A DNA stretch of 64,000 nt from Rhodopirellula sp. GTDB lineage: Bacteria; Planctomycetota; Planctomycetia; Pirellulales; Thermoguttaceae. Below are positions 54,296 to 62,235 of the stretch, in pieces. A program made the translations under genes and the position numbers. Where the stretch lies: assembly GCA_012728855.1 (NCBI GenBank), contig JAAYEH010000035.1, positions 1-64,000 on the forward strand, given 5' to 3'. Position 1 is the first letter of the stretch. Each line of letters starts with the position of its first letter. A model generated the notes under the pieces. It worked only from the letters and a program-made list of their open reading frames with translations. It had not been told where the DNA came from and did not search any database.

Positions 54296-54331
54296 CAAAT
54301 GACAAATAACCAATGACAAATGACCAATGAC
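54296..54331. repeat. Low-complexity repeat between flgI and flgJ
   Basis: AATGACAAATAACCAATGACAAATGACCAATGAC is the inverted counterpart of the sequence at the flgL start (51457-51494). Confidence 0.75.
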
Positions 54332-55500
54332 TATTCCATAATCAACTCCGCGTTCAGCTTTCCATTCCTTGCCAATCCCTTGATAATATCGATCACATCG
54401 GCCGGCGGCACCCGTAGCGCATTGAGGGCTTCGACCAGCGACTTCAATTTGGCGTTTTGCGGATCGTTGGAATCGACCGCCACGAACTGCCCGGGTGCAG
54501 CGGTATTGCCGGTTTCGATGACGACGTTCTTGTGCGTAACCACCACGGGGCCAATCTCGACATCGCCGCCGATCACGATGCTGCCGGTGCGCTCGTGGAT
54601 CACCACGCGGGAACTGCCGGGCACCTCCGCCATCGGCAGACTGAGCACCTGCGAGACGAACAGCACGGGATCCTCCAGGTATTGGGGAGGAACCGTCACT
54701 TCGACACACACCTGGTTGATCGCCTTGGCCAGCGGAACGCCGCTGCTCTGAAAACTGAGCTGGCTGTTGATCAGTTCCGTCACTTCCTGGGCCGCTTGGA
54801 AACCGGCACGGTTCGGTTCCAGTACCAGCGTCATCTTGTCGTCTTTGATGAAGACATTGAAGAAATCCTCTTCCAACCGGCAGCCGCCGTGGACGCGGCC
54901 GGTAGTCGGCAGGTCGACGCTATCGATCGTGATCGGACCGTCCGCCAAAGCATAGACGCGGGGGTTCTGCGGATCCGGTCCCAACAACGGCGAGAGAAAC
55001 AGTCGTCCACCGACCAGGCTCTTGGCCGAGCCGATTGAACTGACGACGCAATCGATTTTGTCTCCCTGTCGCGCGCCGGCCGCGGGTACGGTCGCCGTCA
55101 CCATCACCAGGGCCACGTTTTTGGAATCCTTCAATTCATTCGCTCCGCCCGAGCCGATCGGGTTGCCCATCAGTTGCATCGCCGTGGCCAGGCTGCGGAT
55201 CGTCGGAAGGAAGTTGGCCCCGTCGCCGGTCCCCTTCAGGCCGACAACGATCCCCAGTCCCTGCAAGGTGTTCTCTTCCTGCCCTTTGACCCGGCAGATA
55301 CTCTCGAGCGTTGTCCGAGCGTCGGCCGGCGCCGCCAGCAACCAAGCCACAAGCGCCAGCAAGAGGAAGCGGGGAGCAGGGAGCAGGGAGCAGGGAGCAG
55401 GGAGGGAGGAGCGGCGTGAGGAGTCGCCCGCGCTACCATGCGGTGCTGGCTTGAGACGGGAGTGGCGAAGTCTACTTGCTGCTTGATAATCGAAATTCAT
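54331..55500 (-). CDS. flgI: Flagellar P-ring protein FlgI
   Basis: 389 aa from ATG 55500. A long, repeat-encoded N-terminal extension (with SLPAPCSLLPAPR) precedes the signal core FLLLALVAWLLAAPADA. Mature motifs: TTLESICRVKGQEENTLQGLGIVVGLKGTGD, GSGGANELKDSKNVALVMVTATVP, GDKIDCVVSSIGSAKSLVGG, and a C-terminal ALNALRVPPADVIDIIKGLARNGKL. FlgI forms the periplasmic ring around the rod. It follows flgH by 77 bp. Confidence 0.94.
   Translation of the reverse strand: MNFDYQAASRLRHSRLKPAPHGSAGDSSRRSSLPAPCSLLPAPRFLLLALVAWLLAAPADARTTLESICRVKGQEENTLQGLGIVVGLKGTGDGANFLPTIRSLATAMQLMGNPIGSGGANELKDSKNVALVMVTATVPAAGARQGDKIDCVVSSIGSAKSLVGGRLFLSPLLGPDPQNPRVYALADGPITIDSVDLPTTGRVHGGCRLEEDFFNVFIKDDKMTLVLEPNRAGFQAAQEVTELINSQLSFQSSGVPLAKAINQVCVEVTVPPQYLEDPVLFVSQVLSLPMAEVPGSSRVVIHERTGSIVIGGDVEIGPVVVTHKNVVIETGNTAAPGQFVAVDSNDPQNAKLKSLVEALNALRVPPADVIDIIKGLARNGKLNAELIME
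55372..55399. repeat. Heptanucleotide tandem repeat inside the flgI start
   Basis: Four perfect GGGAGCA units (55372-55399), then the partial GGGAGGGA. They are translated within the FlgI signal region. A two-unit relative (CCCTGCTCCCTGCTC, 55564-55578) lies just before flgI at the end of flgH. Confidence 0.9.
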
Positions 55501-55576
55501 GACGCTTTCATTCTCACGACAGAACAACAACCGAGAATCCCTTTCAACTCTCAACACCCTGACCCCTGCTCCCTGC

Positions 55577-56248
55577 TCAAAACGGCTGGTAGCGGTCCAG
55601 GGCTTCCAGGAACCAGCCGCGGCGGTAGCCGTCGCGGATGTGGCCCGCTTCGCGTTTGTGGATCCGCAAGTCCGCCACGTTTTCGCTGAGCACCGTGTTG
55701 TTCGGTAGAACGTCCTCAGGACGGACGACTCCGCCGAGCGACATTTCCCAGACCTCTTCGTTGTTGCGGATCATGCGATGGCCTTCGAGAACCAGCGTGC
55801 CGTTGGGACGGATGTCGACCACTTCGGCGGCGATGCGGAACTTCATGGCATCGCGGGTTTCCAGTTCGGATTCCGCCCGGTACTTGCTATCCACTTTGCC
55901 GCCGATCGCCGGATCACCGTCGGATTGCTGCGCCGGCTTCAAATCCCAACCGTCGAATTTGATCCAATTCTGAAGCACCATCGACAGATCGGCCTTCTTG
56001 CGGCGGTCCACTTCCCCTTCGCTGATTACCTGGGACTTCTCATCGACGACCACAGTAATCAGATCGTGGATCTTGATTTCCGGGGGCTCCGGCGTGGGCT
56101 GGTAGGTCCACGAGTAGGTCGGCAACGTCATCGGTCGCCGCTGCTCGGGGGAGCCGTAAAGGCTGGAACTCTGCGGCCGCGCTGTGCCGGCGCCTAGCGC
56201 CAAGAGAAGCAATGCGATCACTCCGCCCGTCGAAATCCTAGTCGTCAT
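55577..56248 (-). CDS. flgH: Flagellar L-ring protein FlgH without lipobox
   Basis: 223 aa. The signal segment is GGVIALLLLALGAGTARPQ. Mature motifs: SSSLYGSPEQ, PEIKIHDLITVVVDEKSQVISEGE, LETRDAMKFRIAAEVVDIRPNGTLVLEGHR and LGGVVRPEDVLPNNTVLSENVADLRI. FlgH builds the outer-membrane ring. The usual lipoprotein Cys after the signal peptide is missing, and no Cys is seen in the signal region. The gene start overlaps the end of flgA by 11 bp. Confidence 0.93.
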   Translation of the reverse strand: MTTRISTGGVIALLLLALGAGTARPQSSSLYGSPEQRRPMTLPTYSWTYQPTPEPPEIKIHDLITVVVDEKSQVISEGEVDRRKKADLSMVLQNWIKFDGWDLKPAQQSDGDPAIGGKVDSKYRAESELETRDAMKFRIAAEVVDIRPNGTLVLEGHRMIRNNEEVWEMSLGGVVRPEDVLPNNTVLSENVADLRIHKREAGHIRDGYRRGWFLEALDRYQPF

Positions 56249-57419
56249 GCCGCATCACTCCATTGCCTGCGTCGGCCACCGTTGCCGCCTGCGCTCCCCG
56301 AGCGTAGATCTCCAACTCCCGGATCCCACTCACGCGAGCGAAGAACGTTTTCCGATCGGCCAGCGTTTCCACGCCGATCAGTTCATCCAGGCTGCCGTCG
56401 TCGCGAGCCCGGGCCGTGGTGCGCACTCGAATCCCTCCACTCCGCGCATAGACCGTCACAATTTCTCCGCGGCGGACCAGTTGAGGTGCTCGCACCATCC
56501 TGCGATCGATCGCGGTCGCCTCGCCGATCGCTTGGGTGGTCTCGCTGCCGATCACTTGTTCGGCTGCGTGGAAACAGTCCGCCGCAGCGCGGCCGCTGTC
56601 GTCCCGCCGCAATGCGACGTCCGCCGCCGTGATTACCGCTCCGCGCGGCAAGGATCGCGTGGTGACGACCGTCGCCGGAATTGCCCGAACCTGGACATCC
56701 AAGGCGATTCCATCCGAAGCGTTCTCTCCGTCCAGCGCGATTTGAAGTCTCTGCATGCCGGACCAGGGCGGCGCCCCACCATGTACCACGGTGATTCCGC
56801 CGGCGTCCTGAATCCGCCGCGCCAATTCGTCCGTAACCGAAACCTGCACTTCCCGTGACTGGTCGGCGCCGGCCGTCTGCTCGAGGTAAGCGAGCACGGC
56901 TTGCTGCACCTGCCGCTCGATGCGTCGCGCCGCCGCGGCCGCCAAGGGTTCGATGGCCCCGGGCTCGGCAATCGCCGTAGGGCCATGGACCGTCAATTGG
57001 CTGAAACCGCTGAAACGATGCGCGCGGAGATCGATTCCCCGCAACAAGAGCAGATCTTGGATCTCGCGCGCTCGCAGCGGCCGCGTCTGGCCGACCGGCG
57101 GGGCCGGGAGCAGTTCCACGCTCGCCAACGCCGTCTCTTCCGTTGGGGCGGCGGCGCTGATCGTCGCGCAATCGCCGAGGGTGACTACCGCTCCGCTCGG
57201 TCGGCACTCGCCGCGGATCTGGATCTCCGCGGCGCCGGCCGGTAGTCCGCATGCCGCGGCGATCGCCAGCACGGCAAACCCCAGTCGAATGGAGCGCGCA
57301 AGGGGGTCGGGAGTCTTTTTTCCTATCGGCCGGCGACCGGGTTGGAACTGCCGAGCAGCGCCGGGGCCGATGGGAAAAAAGACTCCCGACCCCGTCTTGC
57401 TGTTTCGTGTTTTTTGCAT
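56238..57419 (-). CDS. flgA: Flagella basal body P-ring formation protein FlgA
   Basis: 393 aa; usual FlgA is 220-240. The first 40 or so residues (SGVFFPIGPGAARQF, then RRPIGKKTPDP) are encoded by a palindromic repeat, and the signal core LGFAVLAIAAACGLPAGAA follows. The SAF/FlgA C-terminal part is recognisable: TVVTTRSLPRGAVITAADVALR, then QVIGSETTQAIGEATAIDRRMVRAP and LVRRGEIVTVYARSGGIRVR. FlgA is the periplasmic chaperone for FlgI. It starts 3 bp after flgG ends. No internal start between repeat and signal core is convincing. Confidence 0.88.
   Translation of the reverse strand: MQKTRNSKTGSGVFFPIGPGAARQFQPGRRPIGKKTPDPLARSIRLGFAVLAIAAACGLPAGAAEIQIRGECRPSGAVVTLGDCATISAAAPTEETALASVELLPAPPVGQTRPLRAREIQDLLLLRGIDLRAHRFSGFSQLTVHGPTAIAEPGAIEPLAAAAARRIERQVQQAVLAYLEQTAGADQSREVQVSVTDELARRIQDAGGITVVHGGAPPWSGMQRLQIALDGENASDGIALDVQVRAIPATVVTTRSLPRGAVITAADVALRRDDSGRAAADCFHAAEQVIGSETTQAIGEATAIDRRMVRAPQLVRRGEIVTVYARSGGIRVRTTARARDDGSLDELIGVETLADRKTFFARVSGIRELEIYARGAQAATVADAGNGVMRHDD
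57303..57393. repeat. Palindromic element, family F, inside the flgA start
   Basis: GGGGTCGGGAGTCTTTTTTCC and GGGAAAAAAGACTCCCGACCCC form about 20-bp arms; CATCGGCCCCGGC-like inner arms also pair. A single arm of the same sequence lies at 39522-39541. Confidence 0.85.
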
Positions 57420-57421
57420 GA

Positions 57422-58228
57422 TTACATCCGCCTCAAGTTGGCGACCAACTGCATGATTTGGTCGCCCGCCTGGATTGCCTGCGAGTTCAACTCGAAGGCC
57501 CGTTGGGTCGTAATCAGGTCGATCAACTCGTTGACCGGTTCCACGTTGGAGGCTTCGAGCATTGTCTGGCGAAGCACACCCACGCCTTCCTGACCGGGCG
57601 TGCCGGGCGTGGGGGTGCCGGAGGCGTCGGTCTCGGCATAGAGATTCTCGCCGAGTTTCAGGAGCCCCTCGGGATTGATGAACGTGACCAGTTCCATCTC
57701 GCCGACCTGCGCCAACTGCGTCGAGTTCGGCTGTCGCACCGAGACGAGCCCTTGGGGGCTGATCGAGATCGCCGTGGCGTCCTGGGGAATAATGATAGGC
57801 GGCTCGAGCAATCGGCCGGTGCTGGCGGAACCCATCACCAATTCGCCGTTGGCGTTGATCGACAGGTCTCCGGCTCGTGTGTAGACGATCTCGCCGGTGC
57901 CGGGTTCGACCACCTGGAAGAAGCCCGGGCCCTCGATGGCCACGTCCAACTCGCGGCCCGTCTGCTGGAACGATCCCTGCCGGAACTCCGTCTGCACGCT
58001 CGACACGCGGCTGCCCAAGCCGACGGAGATTCCCGTCGGCGTATACTGTCCGGCGGAGTCCTCCGCGCCGGGGAATTTTTCGTGGCGGTAGAAGAGGTCT
58101 TCGAAGTTCGCCCGTCCCCGTTTGAAGGCGGTCGTTTCGACGTTCGCCAGGTTGTTGGCGATGACGTCGAGCTTCGTTTCCAGCGACCGCATGCCGGTGG
58201 CCGCCGTGTAAAGAGTTTGAACGCTCAT
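57422..58228 (-). CDS. flgG: Flagellar distal rod protein FlgG
   Basis: 268 aa. MSVQTLYTAATGMRSLETKL and VIANNLANVETTAFKRGRAN are the standard rod N terminus with the ANNLANVxTTxFK motif. GISVGLGSRVSSVQTEFRQG, DVAIEGPGFFQVVEPG and YTRAGDLSINANGELV are FlgG core motifs; the C terminus is MLEASNVEPVNELIDLITTQ followed by RAFELNSQAI. It forms the drive-shaft rod. It lies between flgF and flgA in the same transcript. Confidence 0.95.
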   Translation of the reverse strand: MSVQTLYTAATGMRSLETKLDVIANNLANVETTAFKRGRANFEDLFYRHEKFPGAEDSAGQYTPTGISVGLGSRVSSVQTEFRQGSFQQTGRELDVAIEGPGFFQVVEPGTGEIVYTRAGDLSINANGELVMGSASTGRLLEPPIIIPQDATAISISPQGLVSVRQPNSTQLAQVGEMELVTFINPEGLLKLGENLYAETDASGTPTPGTPGQEGVGVLRQTMLEASNVEPVNELIDLITTQRAFELNSQAIQAGDQIMQLVANLRRM

Positions 58229-58271
58229 GGTGGTTTCGGATTTCGGATTGCGTGCTTCGGATGTTTTTGGC

Positions 58272-59024
58272 TTACGGTCTCAAAACTCGGTTGACGAGTC
58301 CGGAGAGCATCTGGTCCTGGGTTTGCATCATGCTCATGTTGATTTCCACGGCGCGGGAGGCTTCGATCATCTCCATCAGTTCGGTCGTCGGCTGCACGGC
58401 CGATGCTTCCAGGTATCCGTTGACGATGTGTCGCCGCTCGGTCGCCACCGGTTCGGTGTCGGCCAGCGGACGAAAGAGGTTTTCTCCGGCTTTCGCCAGA
58501 TCGCCCAGCGAGGCCGGTTGGACGATGCCCAGGATTTGTGTTACGCCGCGCTGCCGAATCGCCCCCGATGGCGACAGATCCCAGGGGCCGTTGGCCGCCT
58601 CGATGGTGATCGGACTTCCCGTCTCGTTGAGCACCGGGTATCCCTGTTGCGTGATTAACTGCCCGTCGGCGGTGAGTTGGAAATTGCCGGCGCGGGTCAG
58701 CAAGACCTCGTCGTCTTTTTGGACCATGAAGAATCCGTCGCCATCGATGGCCAGATCCGTGGGCGTCATGGTTCGCTTCAGCGGTCCGGCCGAGTAATCG
58801 GTGGCGGTCTGCCGGACGATCACACCGCCGCCGAGGTCATCGATCGACCCCGAACCGGGCGTATCGCTTCCCCGCTCGATGGCCTCGGCGTACCGTGCCT
58901 GAAAAAGCGCGAGTTCCCGCTTGAAGCCGACCGTGTCGACGTTGGCCAGATTATTGGCGACCACTTCGAGGCGTTTCGCCTGAGCGTGCGCGCCTTCGGC
59001 CGAGAGGTACAGTCCGTAGGGCAT
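58272..59024 (-). CDS. flgF: Flagellar basal-body rod protein FlgF
   Basis: 250 aa from ATG 59024 (MPYGLYLSAEGAHAQAKRLE). It has the rod motif VVANNLANVDTVGFKREL, then DLAIDGDGFFMVQKDDEVLLTRAGNF and a C-terminal SAVQPTTELMEMIEASRAVE. It resembles FlgG but has the shorter FlgF-type region. It is the first gene of the minus-strand flagellar run, 43 bp before flgG. Confidence 0.9.
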   Translation of the reverse strand: MPYGLYLSAEGAHAQAKRLEVVANNLANVDTVGFKRELALFQARYAEAIERGSDTPGSGSIDDLGGGVIVRQTATDYSAGPLKRTMTPTDLAIDGDGFFMVQKDDEVLLTRAGNFQLTADGQLITQQGYPVLNETGSPITIEAANGPWDLSPSGAIRQRGVTQILGIVQPASLGDLAKAGENLFRPLADTEPVATERRHIVNGYLEASAVQPTTELMEMIEASRAVEINMSMMQTQDQMLSGLVNRVLRP

Positions 59025-59051
59025 GAGTTTTCTGCAGATCGGGCTTTCCAA

Positions 59052-59447
59052 TCGGACTCACCGCCGAGCCGGCCTGGAAATCCTGATGTTCTTGGCAGCC
59101 CCCCTGCCACCCTGTCCCATCGACGCCGCCTGGAAACAGGACGTGACCGCAGCAGAGCAACCGCCGTACCAGATCGACCTTTAACGGAGAAAGAAACAAA
59201 AGCAGGTGCCCAAGTACTTCGCTGGGAGTGACTTGCGAGATTCGGCGCAGCAAGCTCCCGCCGGGATTCCGACGGAGTCATTGCTTTGCTTTTCGGCGGA
59301 GTCTGCCGGTCGACCGGCAAGAATCCGCATCATCGAATGTGCGACCCTTCGGCTTCAACAACATCGATCTGCCTCACTTGCCGCAAATCGTCGATGGGGA
59401 TAATCCCCCCTCGTCATGCTCGCGGTGGCCCTGCTATACTATGATCC
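59052..59447. other. Divergent promoter region, flgF / isochorismatase
   Basis: About 400 bp without a recognisable gene. On the minus strand TAAAGGTC (59179-59172) with GCGGTTGC 11 bp downstream is a weak sigma-28-like candidate for the flagellar run; the -10 half is poor. On the plus strand an extended -10 TGCTATACT ends 8 bp before the next ATG, which is too close for a normal promoter. Confidence 0.3.
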
Positions 59448-60029
59448 ATGAACCAGACTGATCGTCTTTCGCGCAGCCCCGAATTGATGTCGGTCGGTGA
59501 CACGGCGCTGCTGGTCGTCGATGTGCAGGAGCGTCTGGTGCCGGCGATTGCCGACCATCGCAGGGTCGTCTGGAACGTCGCGCGATTGATCGATGGCGCG
59601 AAGATCCTTGGACTGCCGGTCGTTGCCACGGAGCAGTATCCCAAGGGGCTCGGTCCCACCGTGCCGGAAATCGCCGCGCGGTTAGGCGAAATCCCGTCGA
59701 AACTCACCTTTAGTTGCGGCGGCTGCCCCGATGTGTTTGCCGGGCTGGAAAGCCGCGGGATCCACAAGGTGCTTGTCTGCGGGATCGAATGCCATGTCTG
59801 CGTCCAGCAGACAGTGCTGGACCTGCTGGCAGCCGGTTGGCGAGTGTACCTGGCGGTTGACGCCGTCGGTTCGCGGCACGAACTCGACTGCCGCACCGCG
59901 CTGGGGCGCATGGACTCCTCCGGCGCAACGCTCACGACGACGGAATCCGCTCTGTTCGAATGGTGCGACATGGCCGGTACGCCCGAGTTCAAGCAAATCA
60001 GTCAACTGGTCCGGCAGTCGCCGACCTGA
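59448..60029 (+). CDS. Isochorismatase-family cysteine hydrolase
   Basis: 193 aa. Catalytic Asp in ALLVVDVQERLVP, Lys in IPSKLTFSCGG and nucleophilic Cys in VCGIECHVCVQQTVLDLL are all present, with VVATEQYPKGLGPTVPEI between them. The family hydrolyses C-N or ether bonds in small molecules (nicotinamide, isochorismate, biuret). This length and the ATEQYPKGLG segment fit the small hydrolase group often called YcaC-like or MAR1/ISOC-type. The substrate is unknown. Confidence 0.9.
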   Translation: MNQTDRLSRSPELMSVGDTALLVVDVQERLVPAIADHRRVVWNVARLIDGAKILGLPVVATEQYPKGLGPTVPEIAARLGEIPSKLTFSCGGCPDVFAGLESRGIHKVLVCGIECHVCVQQTVLDLLAAGWRVYLAVDAVGSRHELDCRTALGRMDSSGATLTTTESALFEWCDMAGTPEFKQISQLVRQSPT

Positions 60030-60039
60030 TCGTTCGAAG

Positions 60040-60273
60040 CTACCCCCCGCCGATCGCCGGAAAGATGCCGAGTTGGTCTCCCTCCTTGACCGGCGTGTCC
60101 GTCGTCGCCGGCCGACCGTTGACGAAGAGAATCCGCGTTTGCTCCGTTGGAATCTCCAACTCTGTGAGCACGTTCTGAATGGTCTGATCGGTAGCGATCT
60201 GGACCGTCACCGAGGCCTTGCCCCCGATGTAGCCGCGGAGTCCGGCGTAGAGATTGACTTGGACGGTTGGCAT
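60040..60273 (-). CDS. MoaD/ThiS-family ubiquitin-like sulfur carrier
   Basis: 77 aa. Beta-grasp sequence MPTVQVNLYAGLRGYIGGKA, then ILFVNGRPATTDTPVKEGDQLGIFPAIGGG. The C terminus ends in GGG; family members end in GG, which is thiocarboxylated to donate sulfur to molybdopterin or thiamin thiazole. It lies 27 bp after the aldehyde ferredoxin oxidoreductase remnant, in keeping with the moaD genes that accompany tungsten/molybdenum oxidoreductases. Confidence 0.85.
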   Translation of the reverse strand: MPTVQVNLYAGLRGYIGGKASVTVQIATDQTIQNVLTELEIPTEQTRILFVNGRPATTDTPVKEGDQLGIFPAIGGG

Positions 60274-60300
60274 GGGCGGAACAGGGGCCGGCAGAAGAGA

Positions 60301-60906
60301 TTAAGAAAAGCGGAGAACTTGATCGAGCGCTTCGTCCGGCACGTCGAACGTGGCGCCGTGGGGAGACAGTTTCTCCGTGCGGAAGAAGTCGGGGAGCCGG
60401 TCGTGCGCCGCTGTGAAACCGGCGGCCGTGTTGAACGCCCGTTCCTCAGAGAGGGTTCGTTTTCCCAATGCGAGGAAATCGGCGCTGTCGAAAGGACGGC
60501 CCTCCAGCGCCGCGAGCATCTCGCAAATGGCCTCCAGCGCGGTGGCATCGTCGAGAACGGCGAAAGCCACGAAGAGGCACAGCCCGGCCGCGTCGATCGC
60601 CGCCGTGGCGATCTGCAGGTTGCGGCTCAATTCCACCTGCCCGTCGGGCTTGAGCGGATCGACGCGCCCGCCTACACCGAGGATGTTCGCCGTGACGGCG
60701 TAGCCGGCCGTGTGGTCGGCCCCCATCAGGATGCCCGGGGCGATTACCAGCTTGTTCTCCGCGGCGAGAGGATGGCTGGTGGCGGGAACCTCGGCCGCCA
60801 CAATCGCCGAGGTCAGCGCCCTGCCTCCCAAATCGCGATAGGCGACCGTCGGTTCTTCAAACCGGACACTCTGTTTCGCCATGTCCACGCGGAGAATCAC
60901 CGACAT
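60301..60906 (-). CDS. Aldehyde ferredoxin oxidoreductase, internally deleted
   Basis: 201 aa from ATG 60906; intact AOR is about 600. Residues of roughly 1-60 are the normal AOR N terminus (SVILRVDMAKQSVRFEEPT, YRDLGGRALTSAIV, AENKLVIAPG). From about 62 the sequence is the C-terminal region (GADHTAGYAVTANILGVGG, then TAAIDAAGLCLFVAFAV and GKRTLSEERAFNTAAGFTAA). The junction is in frame near 60726. The whole middle is missing, with the cofactor-binding domains and the CxxCxxxC iron-sulfur ligands, so it cannot be a normal oxidoreductase. It is either a remnant or a small derived protein. The downstream MoaD-like gene is intact. Confidence 0.8.
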   Translation of the reverse strand: MSVILRVDMAKQSVRFEEPTVAYRDLGGRALTSAIVAAEVPATSHPLAAENKLVIAPGILMGADHTAGYAVTANILGVGGRVDPLKPDGQVELSRNLQIATAAIDAAGLCLFVAFAVLDDATALEAICEMLAALEGRPFDSADFLALGKRTLSEERAFNTAAGFTAAHDRLPDFFRTEKLSPHGATFDVPDEALDQVLRFS

Positions 60907-60944
60907 GGTGGACTCCTTCGGCAACCAGTAGGAATACGGTCCCT

Positions 60945-60959
60945 AGCAGCCGGGCTGCT
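60945..60959. repeat. Family B half copy
   Basis: AGCAGCCGGGCTGCT is itself palindromic and matches one arm of family B. It lies upstream of the AOR-like gene; the rest of 60907-61133 is featureless. Confidence 0.55.
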
Positions 60960-61133
60960 TCTTGGTCCAGCCTAGGTGCAAACGAGACAAGGTGTCAAGC
61001 GTGGCTGCCCCCCCCCGGCCCGGCGGCCCGGCGACCGCGGGCAATTCGGCCTGCCGACATTGAGCGAAATTCGCTACACTTCGCAGCCCGTCCCAGCGGG
61101 CGGAAAACCCGAGCATCCCCAGTCGGCGCCGTT

Positions 61134-62108
61134 ATGCCAGGAAAGGCAGCAAATCTCCGTGTTTCGTGGATTTTCTTGGCGGTTGGGCAGCTCTGCGCCA
61201 CCTGTGTTACCGCTGAGGAACTGATTCGCGCGATGCCTCTGTCGGCAGCTCCCGGGATTCCGGTTGCCGATAATGGTCCGCACGGGGGCGGCTGGATTAC
61301 AACTGAGGAGTTGCCGCTCAGTGCTGGCGTCCTTTTACCCCCAGAGCAGCGAATTTGGCAGGTTTTGCCGCCGGGACTGATCTACCGATCGTATCTCGCA
61401 GGGCCGAGAGAGTCGCGATTTGCCAGCCAGTGGGTGCATTTGAGCGGGGAGGAGGATTGGGCGTGGGACATCACGCTCGGGGGCCGGATCGGTATTCTGC
61501 GTTACGGCACCAGTGATCCCGTCTGGCCGGAAGGATGGCAACTGGACATCGAGGGGGCCGCCTTCCCGCGGCTGTCGCTCGACGATCAGCGAGACCTGAT
61601 CGCTTCGGATTTCCGATTTGGCGTGCCGCTGACGTACCGGCGAGGGCCGTGGGAGACGAAGTTCGGCTACTACCACCTCAGCTCGCATCTCGGCGACGAG
61701 TTCTTGGAAATCCACACCGACATGGCGCGGATCAACTACGTTCGCGAATCGTTAGTATGGGGGGTGGCTCTGCGTCCGACCGACGCCTTGCGGCTCTATG
61801 TCGAGGCGGGATGGGCTTTCTACACTGACGGAGGCGCAGAACCGTGGGAATTCCAAGTCGGGGCGAGTTTCACCCCGGCGTATCCGACTGGACTGGCGGG
61901 GGCGCCGTTTTTTGCCGTCAACGCTCATCTCCGCGAGGAGGCGGATTTCGGCGGAAATGTTGCGGTACAAGGCGGTTGGGCGTGGAAGGGCCCCAGCGGA
62001 CGCCTGTTCCGAGTCGGCGCGCATTACCTGAATGGAAAGAGCAACCAGTACCAGTTCTTTCGGCAGCACGAGGAACAGATTGGACTGGGGATGTGGTTCG
62101 ATTACTGA
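61134..62108 (+). CDS. DUF1207 protein, probable outer-membrane beta-barrel
   Basis: 324 aa. The hydrophobic start is WIFLAVGQLCATCVTA. The family core is WQVLPPGLIYRSYLAGPRES, then DWAWDITLGGRIGILRYG, WQLDIEGAAFPRLSLDDQRDL, ADFRFGVPL-like SDFRFGVPLTYRRGPWETKFGYYH, and a C-terminal FFRQHEEQIGLGMWFDY. Alternating aromatic strands and a terminal aromatic residue suggest a beta-barrel. DUF1207 members are common in planctomycetes and have no known function. Confidence 0.85.
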   Translation: MPGKAANLRVSWIFLAVGQLCATCVTAEELIRAMPLSAAPGIPVADNGPHGGGWITTEELPLSAGVLLPPEQRIWQVLPPGLIYRSYLAGPRESRFASQWVHLSGEEDWAWDITLGGRIGILRYGTSDPVWPEGWQLDIEGAAFPRLSLDDQRDLIASDFRFGVPLTYRRGPWETKFGYYHLSSHLGDEFLEIHTDMARINYVRESLVWGVALRPTDALRLYVEAGWAFYTDGGAEPWEFQVGASFTPAYPTGLAGAPFFAVNAHLREEADFGGNVAVQGGWAWKGPSGRLFRVGAHYLNGKSNQYQFFRQHEEQIGLGMWFDY

Positions 62109-62170
62109 CCGACATCGCCGGTTCAACCGCTTTTCCTATCGCTATCGGTCTGTTAGACTTGCGCGGGTTG

Positions 62171-62204
62171 AGCAGCCCGGCTGCTCCGCAGCAGCCGCGC
62201 TGCT
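62171..62204. repeat. REP-like hairpin, family B copy 5
   Basis: AGCAGCCCGGCTGCT, then CCGC and AGCAGCCGCGCTGCT, in the gap between the DUF1207 gene and the methyltransferase. Confidence 0.75.
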
Positions 62205-62235
62205 GTCGGCACCGTGAGGAGTTGAAGAATTCGAT

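Noticed and set aside
53782..54327. N-terminal extension of FlgN through the octamer repeat
   Set aside because: The translated repeat (LLQHSNTP units) is not part of any FlgN and the frame crosses the flgJ gene.
59435..59440. TATACT as the -10 of the isochorismatase gene
   Set aside because: It lies 8 bp before the ATG with no -35, so a normal leader could not be transcribed.
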